From assembly GCF_023051105.1 (NCBI RefSeq), contig NZ_JALKIL010000003.1:168798-232797 (forward strand): a DNA stretch of 64,000 nucleotides. Reading direction: 5' to 3'. Below the pieces are notes generated by a model. That model was not told where the DNA came from. It saw only the letters and a list, made by a program, of their open reading frames with translations, and made no database searches. The stretch's first letter is position 1, and the number at the start of each line of letters is the position of its first letter. Position numbers and translations under genes: made by a program. Below are positions 1 to 9,441 of the stretch, in pieces. Source of the stretch: Anaerobiospirillum sp. NML120449 (GTDB lineage Bacteria > Pseudomonadota > Gammaproteobacteria > Enterobacterales > Succinivibrionaceae).

Positions 1-3000
1 TTTCCTCATCTTCAAAGTTGATGCCTGTTACAAAGCCCATATCGCCGTTATAGACCTCGCGATCGTAATTGTTTTCGATCTGCATGACCTTGTCGCCCAC
101 ACTGAAGGTGGTGCCGTATCTGACCACACTGTTGTTCTCGTTTGCCGGATTGAGTGCAGCCTTAATAGCTAGATTAAGCGCACGGGCTCCACTTTCAGAG
201 CGGTTCATAGGGCAGAGCACCTGTATTTCTCTGAGCGGATCAAAGCCATAGGCGCGCGGCAGTCTCTGACATACCAGCTCAACAATGGTGCTGTTGATAA
301 GCTCAAGATCCTCCTCGGTGACAAAATAGCAGTCTCCGGCTACGCCCTTGCCCGGAAAGTCAGGCATTTCGCCCCGGTTAATCTGATGGGCGATACGGAT
401 AATCCATGAGGTGGCGGCCTGACGGAAAACCTCGGTAAGACGAATTACCGGAATACACATGGAGGATATGACGTCAGCAAGGAAGGCGCCTGGCCCAACA
501 GATGGCAGCTGGTCGACATCGCCTACCAGAATAACGGCTGCATGAGGCGGAACGGCCTTAAGCAGACTGTTGGCCATTGGGATATCAACCATGGAACACT
601 CATCTACTACCAGCAGATCACAGTCCAGAGGATTGTCACTGTCACGGACAAAACGCATGGTTGCCGGATCCACCTCCAGCAGGCGGTGAATCGTGGTGGC
701 CTCATAGCCTGAGCTTTCAGACAGGCGTCGGGCTGCGCGTCCTGTAGGGGCACAAAGTGATATTTTGATGTTCTTGACGCTCAGAATGGTCAGAATGGAT
801 TTGATAATGGTGGTCTTGCCTACACCAGGACCGCCTGTAATAACCAGCAGACGTGAGCTCAGAGCTGTTGCAACCGCTTCCTTTTGTGATTCGGCCAGAG
901 TTATGCCCAGCTTGTACTCCACCCATGGCAGAGCTCTTTGAGGATCGATTTCCGGCCATGGCAAAAAGCCCTCGGAAAGATCTGCCAGACTTTCAGCCAG
1001 ACGTATCTCAGCGCGGTATAAAGGTGCCAGATAAAGGGAGTTTTTGCGCGGCAGGTTGGCGCAGATCAGCTCACCGGTTCTGATCTCATGATCAATGGCA
1101 TTATCAATAATGTCCTCAGGGATCTGCAGCAGCTCAATGGCCTTTTTTACCAGCTGCCAGCGCGGCACACAGCAGTGACCGTCATTGGAAAACTCTGACA
1201 GTGTCCAGGCTACACCGGCATTGGCTCTGATCTCTGAATGCGGACCAATACCAAGAGAGCGGGCAATGGTATCGGCTGACTTAAAGCCAATACCTCTGAT
1301 ATCCCTTGCAAGGCAGTAAGGATTTTCCGTGACCTTGTCGATTGCATCAGGTCCATAGCGCTTAAAGATACGTACTGATTTGGAGGTGGATACGCCATGA
1401 GAGTGTAAGAACACCATAATGGACCGGATAACCTTCTGATCAGACCATCCGGCAACAATACGGTCTACACGCTTGCGGCCAATACCGCGCAGCTCCAGCA
1501 TGCTTTCGGGATCTTTTTCAATGACATCAAAGACCTCCTCACCATAAGCCTCTACCAGAATTCGCGCACAGGCTGGTCCAATACCTTTAACCATGCCTGA
1601 TCCCAGATACTTTTCAATACCTGTAAGGGTATTAGGCGGGAAAATCTCCAGTTTCTCAGCACGAAACTGACGTCCATAATCCTTATCAACCACCCACACA
1701 CCACGGGCACGGGCATACTCGCCTGGTGTCACTGAAGCGGCCTGTCCCGTTACAGTAATCAGATCAGGAAGCTGCTTTACCTTAATGCGCAGAATACAAT
1801 AGCCGCTTTCCTCACTGTGATAGGTGACACGCTCTACAAGCCCTTCAAGCTCCTCACGATCATAAAAGCCAGGCTCTCCCACTACACCAGGCACAGCTGA
1901 GGCTGCCTCTGGCCATGCAGATGCATCAGCCTCATCAGGCGCAGAACCGCCGCCCCAGCTGCCCATACCTGACATACCAGGCTCCCCAATACCACGGTGG
2001 TCAGCCATGCCTGGGCCACCTGCCACACCTGGACCTCCGTCCTTGCCCGGTACACCAGCCATGCCTGGACCACCGCCCATGCGCGGTCCTCCGGTCATTC
2101 CCGCTCCATATGCCCATCCCTGTTCTGCGGACATACCAGGAGCTCCGGACATACCAGACCCTGCAGACATACTGTGACTGGCAGCAATTTCATTAGCTCT
2201 GTACATACCGGGCTGACTGTACCTGCCAGAATCGGCGTACCTGCCTGGGGCCGCCCCCATTGAGGAGGCAAAAGGGGAAGCGGCGGCTGTGTCTGCATGA
2301 GCAAAATCACCATGCCACTGGCCATTGCATCCCTGAGCACTCATGGCTGTGTCAGGCATGCCCTGAAAACCAGCACCGAATCCCGACTCAGGACCAAAGG
2401 CATGACCGCCGTCCAGGGCGGCCCCATGGTATCCATCAGGACCTGCAGATCCCCAGGCCCCCGCCTGACCGCCAGGCAATGGCGCGCCTGCCTTATCAAA
2501 TCCTGATACAGCCGTCTGATTAAAAGCTGCATGCTGCATGGCAGCAGGAGCGGCACCACCCATTGTTCCAGCCCCATAATCATGACCGGAACCTGAGCCC
2601 TCTGCACCACGTGTATGAGTACTGTCCTGAGCAGCGCCCGCCCATCTGCTCTCATCTGCACTGCCTTGCTCAACACCTGCTGGGCATGCATGAGGCAGTC
2701 CCTGATAATCAGGAACCTGGCCATTAGGCATACTGGTATTGGCGAGCTGGCCTGGCAGCTTCTGGCCAGGCATGTTCTGGCCATGCGGCGGCTGAGCCTG
2801 CCATTGCTGGCGGCTCTGAAATTCAGCCGGTGCACCTGATGCAGCTGCAGATGACAATGGCATTGCAGATGCTGGAGCCCCCTGATATCCAGGCTCCTGA
2901 CTGTGGACAGCCGCTCCTTGAGCAGATGGGTCCTGATACCCTGCATTCTGACTGCGGACAGCCGCTCCGTGAGGCACTGCACCCTGAGTAGGACCTGCAA

Positions 3001-6000
3001 AAGGCTGAGGCGCGCCCCTGTAATACGGCGCATCCCCCTGTCCATGCTCCCCTGCACCAGATGGAGCTGACCAGGAGCCCTGCCCCTGTCCGTAGCTGTT
3101 GCCGGACCAATTGCCAGCACCAGTGGCAGTGCTATGACCATTGCCATTTGCCTGGGCAGCCGCAGCTGCTGCAGGACCATACTGGCCAGGCACTGCTGCA
3201 GGCTTTTGTGCTGACTGTAAAGATGCTGCGCGAGGCAGTACTGGAGCACTGCCAATTGATCGGCGTACCTTGCGCTTATGTGGCATAAGCTGTGAGCGTG
3301 CTGACGCAAGGGCAATAGCCAGATCTGGATTAAATCCATCCTTACCGGAATTTCCTCTGCTACTGCCTCTTAGAGCTGACGTGCCATTCTGACTGCTCAT
3401 CGCTGAGCTGATGGCTGTACCAGCTGCTACAGCAGCGCCCGCACCTGTGCCCTGCATATCAGCTGTCTGCTGAGGGCCATGCCAGGCATTTACCTGTACC
3501 TCAGAGCTCTGGTAAAAAGCTGGCGCTCCGTCAGCACCGGCATGCTGTTGAGCATGAGGGTAAGAGTGGTCCTGAGGCACTTGCTGCAGCAAAGGCTGAG
3601 ATGCCCCAGAGGCCTGAGCTACAGAGCCCGACAAAGGGACAGCCTTACCAGGATCAGCACTCTGAGTTACTCCCCATGCCGGGATTGAATTATGTGCAGA
3701 GGGATATGCGGGGCCATAATTGCTGGCTGTCTCATAATCATGCTCCCCCTGATAAGGGCGATGCTGCCATGACTGAGGCTGAGATGGCTGAGCTGTCCGT
3801 GATTGATTGTGCCCTGCAGGCTGGACTGACTCCTGGCTATGAGCCGCTTCCTGATGCTGGTATGGTGCCTGGCTATGAGCCGGTGCCTTTGTCTGTGCAG
3901 CTGCCTGTGACTTAGCACGGGCTGCCATTTGTATCTGGGCTTCATGAGGCAGCTGGTAATCAGAATCATCACGACCAATGCCACTTAGCATAGGCTGCGA
4001 AGGCAGACGTACACCGTTGCCATGACCTGCTGTGCCTTGAAGTGCACCTCCCGTCTTATTATGGCTGATGCCAGTCTTGAACTGGTGTACGGCCTGACCT
4101 GCAGGTCGGGCAACACCCGCAGCTGCAGTCATGTGCTCGGGAGCTCCCCTGCCTGCAGGGCGTGGTGGCAGTGACTGCATGCTGTAGCTGCCGCCCAGCA
4201 GATTGCTGTCGGGCTGCTTTGGAGGGGCCGATCCCGTGCGTGTTCCACGGGACAGAGCCTGCAGACGCTCAGACCTTGCTGATGAGCCACCATGCTTGCG
4301 GCCAGACGCTTTTGCATACCTGCCAGCACCAGCTCCAAAGTTTGTTAAATTCGCACTCTGTCCGTCTGCCCCGGCCATTGCCATTTCAGCTGTCCCATGA
4401 GGTCCATTGTCAGCCTGAGCTGGCAATTCTGAACCGGCCTGGCCTGATAAACCTGCGGCATGGGCTGGCACAGCATTGGGCGCATGGGCTGCTGCGCCTG
4501 CGGCATGGGCTGGCATAGCTGTGCTGGAAATGGCTGATGAGTCTGCCTGATGAGCCTGCTCTGCTGGAGCATGCGCGGCTTGATCCTGTGGCCTTGCAGA
4601 GCCGGACTCTCCTGCATCTGAGTGATCTAAACGGGCAGCTGACTGTGCCTGATCCTTTTCATCATTATCTGGTATATCAAAGCCATCACTTTCTTCAGAG
4701 GTATTCTCACCACCTCTGTAAGTCACAACATGCCTTGATTTGGTTATGCCATATTCCCTGAGCGCAATACGTGCTGCCAGGCCGGTACGTTTACCCATGA
4801 TACTTTTGCTCCGGCTGTCTGCCCTGCGTGAAGGTGTGTACTCAAAAGTGTCTGATTCATGCAGCGCTGCAGCTGCGCTCTCACCGCCACCTGCACAGCC
4901 ACTGTCACGGGCCATGGTCCTGTCATGGTTCTGGCCAGCATGGTCATTTGCAGCAACTTCCTTGCTGACAGTACTGTCAGTTACAGTACTGTGTTGTGCA
5001 GCTCTGTTTCCAGCAAAGCCCTCATTGAAACCTGACTCAGATGCTGGAGCCGACTCTTGAGACTGAGTGTGCACAGCTGTAGTGCTGCCTGATGCATGTC
5101 TTTCAGGCCATGCGTTGTCCTGCTGAGGACAGCTGGCACGTGACTGATCAATCCAGGACAGGGTCCTGCTTTTATGGGCCTGTTCAAACTCACTTACTGA
5201 AATTACATGGCCAAATCTGGCTTCGCGGGCTGAAATCCTGCGGCCCTGCTCAGGTACCGGGCCGTCATAGGCATATTGATTAATGAGGGTAAAGTTTTCC
5301 TCTGCCGGATCAATAAAATCAGAGCCACTGCCCTCAGCTGCGGCCTTTGCAGCAGCGGCTTTGCTGGTCGACACTGATGCCGGACCACGGGATGAACTGC
5401 CTGTGCTGCCCTTGCCAAATCCAGTCCACTGCCTGGAAGTGCCTTTATCTGAGGAAAATGGTGATGATGAGGTCTGTAGACCAGCAAAAAGATCTCTCTG
5501 ACCAGGCCATGAATCTGATGAATCACGGCCTGAACCTGAATATGAGGATACTGCAACCTGTGAGCTGCTTTCACTGGCATTAAAGCCCTTGCCACCGTAA
5601 GAGCTGCCGTAACTGCGGCTCTTTGAATAAGATGAACTGCCCGCACTTCCATATGAGCGGCTGCTGCCATAGCTGCCGCGATAGTCGCCACTGCCATAGC
5701 TGCCGCCATAGCCACCGCTGCCATAGCCGTTGCTGCCATAACCACCGGAGCTGCGAGTACGGCTACCTCCTGAACTGCCGTAGCTGGAACTGTAGCCTGA
5801 ACTGTAGCCCGATCCCCTGCTCAGCGATGATTTTGATCCTGTACTGCTCTTGCGGGAGTAGCTGCCCGAAGCAGATGTGCTGCCGGACTTTGCATAAGAA
5901 CTGCTGGTGCTCTTACGGCTGTAAGATGAACCTGTTCCCTTACGGCCCCGTCCTCTGGATGTGCCCTTTTTGCTGTACTTGCTATCCTCATTACTGTCAG

Positions 6001-6241
6001 TGTCAGCTGGTACCTTAGTCTCCTCTTTAGGAACAAAAAGCTTCCAGACCACTTTAACTCCCGAAGGAGCTGATTCCCTTACTTCACCATTACTGTCAGC
6101 ACGATCCTGCAGGGCTTTGAGAGCCGCCTCGGCAACAGGATCGCTCTGTGCTGCGCCTACGGTGCAGCTGCCCGGTCTTTCCTCAGGGGAAAGCAGGCCT
6201 GACGCTTTATAGTCCTGACTTTCTTCAGACTTAACTGACAT
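1..6241 (-). CDS. recD2: RecD2-type ATP-dependent DNA helicase with a giant low-complexity N-terminal extension (C-terminus beyond window)
   Basis: Reading the minus strand from the ATG at 6241 gives about 2,080 codons with no stop up to the window edge. The helicase begins near residue 1458 (about 1870). It shows helix-hairpin-helix motifs (KGIGPA, LRGIGRKR, IRGIGFKSAD), Walker A GGPGVGKTT near 812-836, Walker B VVDECSM near 590-610, and GDVDQLPSVGPG and LTEVFRQA further on. These identify the RecBC-independent RecD2/TraA-like SF1B 5'-3' helicases. Residues 1-1455 are mostly disordered: a Gly/Ser/Tyr-rich part (about 105-220), Ala/His/Gln/Pro-rich stretches and a collagen-like run near 1388-1419. 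RecD2 proteins are usually about 700-850 residues, so the extension roughly triples the length. No Shine-Dalgarno precedes the start, but a weak promoter does. A shorter internal start before the helicase cannot be excluded, though the frame is open throughout. Confidence 0.88.
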   Translation of the reverse strand, partial: MSVKSEESQDYKASGLLSPEERPGSCTVGAAQSDPVAEAALKALQDRADSNGEVRESAPSGVKVVWKLFVPKEETKVPADTDSNEDSKYSKKGTSRGRGRKGTGSSYSRKSTSSSYAKSGSTSASGSYSRKSSTGSKSSLSRGSGYSSGYSSSYGSSGGSRTRSSGGYGSNGYGSGGYGGSYGSGDYRGSYGSSRSYGSAGSSSYSKSRSYGSSYGGKGFNASESSSQVAVSSYSGSGRDSSDSWPGQRDLFAGLQTSSSPFSSDKGTSRQWTGFGKGSTGSSSRGPASVSTSKAAAAKAAAEGSGSDFIDPAEENFTLINQYAYDGPVPEQGRRISAREARFGHVISVSEFEQAHKSRTLSWIDQSRASCPQQDNAWPERHASGSTTAVHTQSQESAPASESGFNEGFAGNRAAQHSTVTDSTVSKEVAANDHAGQNHDRTMARDSGCAGGGESAAAALHESDTFEYTPSRRADSRSKSIMGKRTGLAARIALREYGITKSRHVVTYRGGENTSEESDGFDIPDNDEKDQAQSAARLDHSDAGESGSARPQDQAAHAPAEQAHQADSSAISSTAMPAHAAGAAAHAPNAVPAHAAGLSGQAGSELPAQADNGPHGTAEMAMAGADGQSANLTNFGAGAGRYAKASGRKHGGSSARSERLQALSRGTRTGSAPPKQPDSNLLGGSYSMQSLPPRPAGRGAPEHMTAAAGVARPAGQAVHQFKTGISHNKTGGALQGTAGHGNGVRLPSQPMLSGIGRDDSDYQLPHEAQIQMAARAKSQAAAQTKAPAHSQAPYQHQEAAHSQESVQPAGHNQSRTAQPSQPQSWQHRPYQGEHDYETASNYGPAYPSAHNSIPAWGVTQSADPGKAVPLSGSVAQASGASQPLLQQVPQDHSYPHAQQHAGADGAPAFYQSSEVQVNAWHGPQQTADMQGTGAGAAVAAGTAISSAMSSQNGTSALRGSSRGNSGKDGFNPDLAIALASARSQLMPHKRKVRRSIGSAPVLPRAASLQSAQKPAAVPGQYGPAAAAAAQANGNGHSTATGAGNWSGNSYGQGQGSWSAPSGAGEHGQGDAPYYRGAPQPFAGPTQGAVPHGAAVRSQNAGYQDPSAQGAAVHSQEPGYQGAPASAMPLSSAAASGAPAEFQSRQQWQAQPPHGQNMPGQKLPGQLANTSMPNGQVPDYQGLPHACPAGVEQGSADESRWAGAAQDSTHTRGAEGSGSGHDYGAGTMGGAAPAAMQHAAFNQTAVSGFDKAGAPLPGGQAGAWGSAGPDGYHGAALDGGHAFGPESGFGAGFQGMPDTAMSAQGCNGQWHGDFAHADTAAASPFASSMGAAPGRYADSGRYSQPGMYRANEIAASHSMSAGSGMSGAPGMSAEQGWAYGAGMTGGPRMGGGPGMAGVPGKDGGPGVAGGPGMADHRGIGEPGMSGMGSWGGGSAPDEADASAWPEAASAVPGVVGEPGFYDREELEGLVERVTYHSEESGYCILRIKVKQLPDLITVTGQAASVTPGEYARARGVWVVDKDYGRQFRAEKLEIFPPNTLTGIEKYLGSGMVKGIGPACARILVEAYGEEVFDVIEKDPESMLELRGIGRKRVDRIVAGWSDQKVIRSIMVFLHSHGVSTSKSVRIFKRYGPDAIDKVTENPYCLARDIRGIGFKSADTIARSLGIGPHSEIRANAGVAWTLSEFSNDGHCCVPRWQLVKKAIELLQIPEDIIDNAIDHEIRTGELICANLPRKNSLYLAPLYRAEIRLAESLADLSEGFLPWPEIDPQRALPWVEYKLGITLAESQKEAVATALSSRLLVITGGPGVGKTTIIKSILTILSVKNIKISLCAPTGRAARRLSESSGYEATTIHRLLEVDPATMRFVRDSDNPLDCDLLVVDECSMVDIPMANSLLKAVPPHAAVILVGDVDQLPSVGPGAFLADVISSMCIPVIRLTEVFRQAATSWIIRIAHQINRGEMPDFPGKGVAGDCYFVTEEDLELINSTIVELVCQRLPRAYGFDPLREIQVLCPMNRSESGARALNLAIKAALNPANENNSVVRYGTTFSVGDKVMQIENNYDREVYNGDMGFVTGINFEDEE

Positions 6242-6265
6242 GGTTTAGTAGCCAACACAAAACAA

Positions 6266-6293
6266 AGAATACAAAAGGCTTAATGTAGCACAA
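6266..6293 (-). promoter_or_regulatory. Candidate sigma70 promoter for the RecD2-like gene
   Basis: On the minus strand TTGTGC (6293-6288) lies 16 bases before TATTCT (6271-6266), which would place the transcript start about 20 bases before the ATG at 6241. The -35 match is weak. Its position agrees with the distal start of the long reading frame. Confidence 0.3.
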
Positions 6294-7180
6294 ACAGCCC
6301 CTCCCTGACCCATCAGATCCCCTATAAGATTAAGACTCAGGTATGGCTGCTCATACCTGCCCGTCCTCCGGCACGGCCACATGCGTGACACCGGGGCTGA
6401 CACAGAGCAGTCATCCCCTTTGTCACAGCATGCCTCCATACAGGGATGATTAAGGTTATTACCGACATTGAGCAGGCCTGGAGCCGACTCTGGTCATGGC
6501 CATGGTAACGGCAGCTAAGGTCCTGGTCATGGCTAAGCCTGGTCATGTTCGTGGTAATGCCAGCAAGGTCATGGTCATGGCTAAGCCAGGTCAGGGATAT
6601 GGCAGAGCCAGGCTATGGCCATGGGCTGGCAGGATGATGGTCATGGCTGGACCAGTTTTAAGTATGCATCAGGCTTATGCAGGTTTTACGTCAATAAGCC
6701 AGCCGGACTGGAGTTCGTATGCCCGGGCAACATCCAGCACGGCAGTGAGAGCAGCTCCTCCCTGCATAAAAGCCTCGGCCCTGTCAGTCTGACCGGTCAG
6801 ACAGAGATCAGTACTGCAGGTACTCCCGCCATGGCCTGTAATGCAAGGCAGTGCGCTGTCAGGTGAGCCAACATTGAAAGCTGGACTGACTGGTGCAGTT
6901 GAGCATACTGGGAATGTCATGGTGGATGTGGGCTGAGGTGTTGTGAGATGAGTGGGTCTCTTTTAACTCCTGCTTAACAACAAAGGTAGGCAGCAAAGCG
7001 TAAAGGTGCCTAAAGGGCATATTTACGGGATTTGTCGGGATATTTACTGTGCAGTGGTATCGATGGGGACTGTGATTTTTGCACATCAATTGTGCAATAC
7101 TGACACTTAGCGGGCCGTTATCAAGTTATTAAATCTGTTTTGCACCACATGCGTGCAAAACCGGCTGAAACTTAGCTACA
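6294..7180. other. Intergenic stretch with a diverged 48-bp duplication
   Basis: This divergent spacer holds two copies of an element beginning AAGGTC.TGGTCATGGCTAAGCC at 6517 and 6565, inside a run rich in GGTCATGGC. Short reading frames here look like by-products of that repeat. I see no other gene, RNA or terminator. Confidence 0.5.
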
Positions 7181-7189
7181 TGCTATAAT
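7181..7189 (+). promoter_or_regulatory. Extended -10 element upstream of nhaC
   Basis: TGCTATAAT is a perfect TATAAT with the TGN extension. It lies about 120 bases before the nhaC start. No convincing -35 box is present, as is usual for extended -10 promoters. The implied leader is just over 100 bases and starts in an AT-rich patch. Confidence 0.45.
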
Positions 7190-7307
7190 TGGGTGCATTT
7201 TCAGGGAGACAGATGCGTCCATATTTTGATAAATAAGGCAACTGCACTCCTTTGAGACACCTGAAGAGAGGTGCTCAGCTTTTTGTCCTATATGCTTGAG
7301 GTCGATC

Positions 7308-8882
7308 ATGGAACCATATTACGCCGGTGCGCTGTCGATCCTGCCGCCAGTAATTGCGGTGGTGCTCGCACTGATTACCAAGGAAGTGTTCTCTTCCCTG
7401 CTTATCGGTATTTTAACAGGCACCTTTATTTACACACTTGGCATGGGCCAGGACTTCCTGGTTATCTCTACAGTCCAGAATGCCTTCACAGTGATGGTTA
7501 ATAAAGTTGACTTCAACATTGTTATCTTCTGCTCACTGCTGGGCTCACTGGTCTATGTAATAGCCATGGCTGGCGGCTCCCGCGCCTATGGCGACTGGGC
7601 TACCCGCAAGATCAAGGGCAGAAAGAGCGCCCTGCTCTCCACCTCCATACTGGGTGCTTTCATCTTCATCGATGACTACTTCAACTGTCTGACTGTTGGT
7701 ACCGTTATGCGTCCAATCTCAGACAAGTACCGTATCTCCCGCGCCAAGCTGGCATATATCATCGACTCCACTGCCGCACCTGTCTGTATTATTGCTCCTA
7801 TCTCCTCATGGGCTGCAGCCGTAGGCTCCAACCTCAAGAGCACCGGTGCTTTCGAGTCTGAAATGCAGGCCTTCATATCTACCATTCCATGGAACTTCTA
7901 CGCTCTGCTGTGTATCTCCATGGTTATTCTGGTAGCTCTGGGCAATTTTGACTTTGGCCAGATGCGTCGTGCCGAGCTCGATGCCATCAAGAACGGCTCC
8001 AGCGGTGTTTCCAGCAAAGAGCACGAGAACATCGACGTAGTAACTGACAAGGGTGGCGTTCTGGACATGGTTGTCCCAATTGTTGCCCTGATCATCTTTG
8101 CCATTATGTCCCTGCTCTATGTGGGCGGCTACTGGGGTACTGATCCTGCCTATCACAACATTGGCGCTGCCTTTGGTAACACCAGCGCCGGTCCTGCTCT
8201 GGTGCTGGCTTCCTTCGGTGCCCTGATCGTTGCTTTCATCATGTTCGTAGGCCGTCGTCTCCTGACCTTAAAGCAGTTCATGAACGGCGTGCTCAAGGGC
8301 GTACAGGCCATGATTCCAGCCAACCTGATCCTGGTAATGGCATGGACCATCTCCGGCGTCTGCCGTGACCTGCTTCAGACTCCGCTGTTCATCTCCGGCA
8401 TCGTTGAGAATGACACCGGTGTTCTGGGCAACTTCCTGCCTGCCATCATCTTTGTAATTGCCGGCTTCCTCTCATTCTCCACCGGTACTGCATGGGGTAC
8501 TTTCGGTATTCTCATCCCTATCGTGGTTGTAGTTGCTCAGGCCATTGACCCAAGCGGTGCCCTCATCACCATCACCCTGTCTGCCACCCTGGCCGGCTCT
8601 GTATTTGGTGACCACTGCTCGCCAATATCGGATACGACCATTCTGTCCTCGGCAGGTTCGGGATGTGTCCACATTGAACACGTTGCCACCCAGCTGCCAT
8701 TTGCCCTGATTGTTGCCTCCTCAGCATTCTGCGGCTACGTAGTGGCAGGCTTTACCGGCAATCTGTTCTTAAGCCTTGGCACCGGTTTTGTGGTAATGCT
8801 CGCTGTGCTCTCCTACCTGCACATGCGCAACCTCAAGCTTGAAACCTACGAGCAGCACGAAGCCGCCCAGGCAGCCAAATAA
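7308..8882 (+). CDS. nhaC: NhaC-family Na+/H+ antiporter
   Basis: This is a polytopic inner membrane protein of 524 residues, normal for NhaC, which exchanges external protons for internal sodium. Hydrophobic segments run along the whole length, and the typical motifs IDDYFNCLTVGTVMRP and FGDHCSPISDTTILSSAG carry the charged and polar residues of the transport core. The ATG at 7308 is chosen because GAGG precedes it by 7-8 bases; an in-frame TTG at 7296 lacks such a site. The gene stands alone, with an extended -10 element upstream and a strong terminator directly downstream. Related members of the family exchange malate/lactate or other amino and organic acids, so the exact substrate is inferred. 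Confidence 0.88.
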   Translation: MEPYYAGALSILPPVIAVVLALITKEVFSSLLIGILTGTFIYTLGMGQDFLVISTVQNAFTVMVNKVDFNIVIFCSLLGSLVYVIAMAGGSRAYGDWATRKIKGRKSALLSTSILGAFIFIDDYFNCLTVGTVMRPISDKYRISRAKLAYIIDSTAAPVCIIAPISSWAAAVGSNLKSTGAFESEMQAFISTIPWNFYALLCISMVILVALGNFDFGQMRRAELDAIKNGSSGVSSKEHENIDVVTDKGGVLDMVVPIVALIIFAIMSLLYVGGYWGTDPAYHNIGAAFGNTSAGPALVLASFGALIVAFIMFVGRRLLTLKQFMNGVLKGVQAMIPANLILVMAWTISGVCRDLLQTPLFISGIVENDTGVLGNFLPAIIFVIAGFLSFSTGTAWGTFGILIPIVVVVAQAIDPSGALITITLSATLAGSVFGDHCSPISDTTILSSAGSGCVHIEHVATQLPFALIVASSAFCGYVVAGFTGNLFLSLGTGFVVMLAVLSYLHMRNLKLETYEQHEAAQAAK

Positions 8883-8924
8883 CAGCCTCAGGGATTAACT
8901 CCTGCCGGACCACGGTCCAGCAGC

Positions 8925-8962
8925 AAAAAAGCCGGTTCGGTAACCCCGAACCGGCTTTTTTC
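8925..8962 (+). terminator. Rho-independent terminator after nhaC
   Basis: GCCGGTTCGG (8931-8940) pairs perfectly with CCGAACCGGC (8946-8955) across a 5-base loop. A-tract before and T-tract after make it usable in both directions. Confidence 0.9.
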
Positions 8963-9046
8963 ATGCCTCAAATTTATCCCCGGCCTTCCCGGCCACTGGA
9001 CTGCCACTCCTCACCGGCCCCTCGTCTGCCAGAAATGTCCGTCTGA

Positions 9047-9164
9047 CCGTCCGTACGCTGACTCAAGTACAACGATATCGGGACTACATTCGGATGGCAG
9101 CCCCGTCCGTACGCTGACTCAAGTACAACAACATCTGGACTACAGTCGGATGGCAGCCCCGTCC
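9047..9164. repeat. 56-bp tandem repeat, two copies
   Basis: Copies start at 9047 and 9103 with CCGTCCGTACGCTGACTC and share the end CGGATGGCAGCCC. A partial third copy follows. It lies in the 560-bp spacer between nhaC and the transposase, where I see nothing else. Confidence 0.8.
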
Positions 9165-9441
9165 TGTAAGTGGACGCCAGCGTCCGGATACTGTACGCCT
9201 GACGCCAGACTATCAAATGCAAGGAGCGACATCTCATGGCCTCAGCCTGCACATGTCAGACCGCTCCCAGCAATCCCTGCCCTTACAGACAATAAAGCCG
9301 GCTGTGACACTGGAACTTTATCAGCCACAGCTGGTGCTCAGGCACGATTAATACAGTGAATACGAACTATTCAATTTGATTACACATACTTTACCGATAC
9401 AATATCATTAAATGTTATGCAGGCCAGTATGGAGGCTGTTT

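Noticed and set aside
2341..3339. 332-codon open frame on the minus strand inside the RecD2 extension
   Set aside because: It is in a different frame from the helicase, and the stretch is low-complexity DNA in which several frames stay open. The frame that continues into the helicase is the coherent one.
1915..5060. Many plus-strand frames of 60-120 codons opposite the RecD2 extension
   Set aside because: They are antisense shadows of repeat-rich sequence, without ribosome binding sites or domain signatures.
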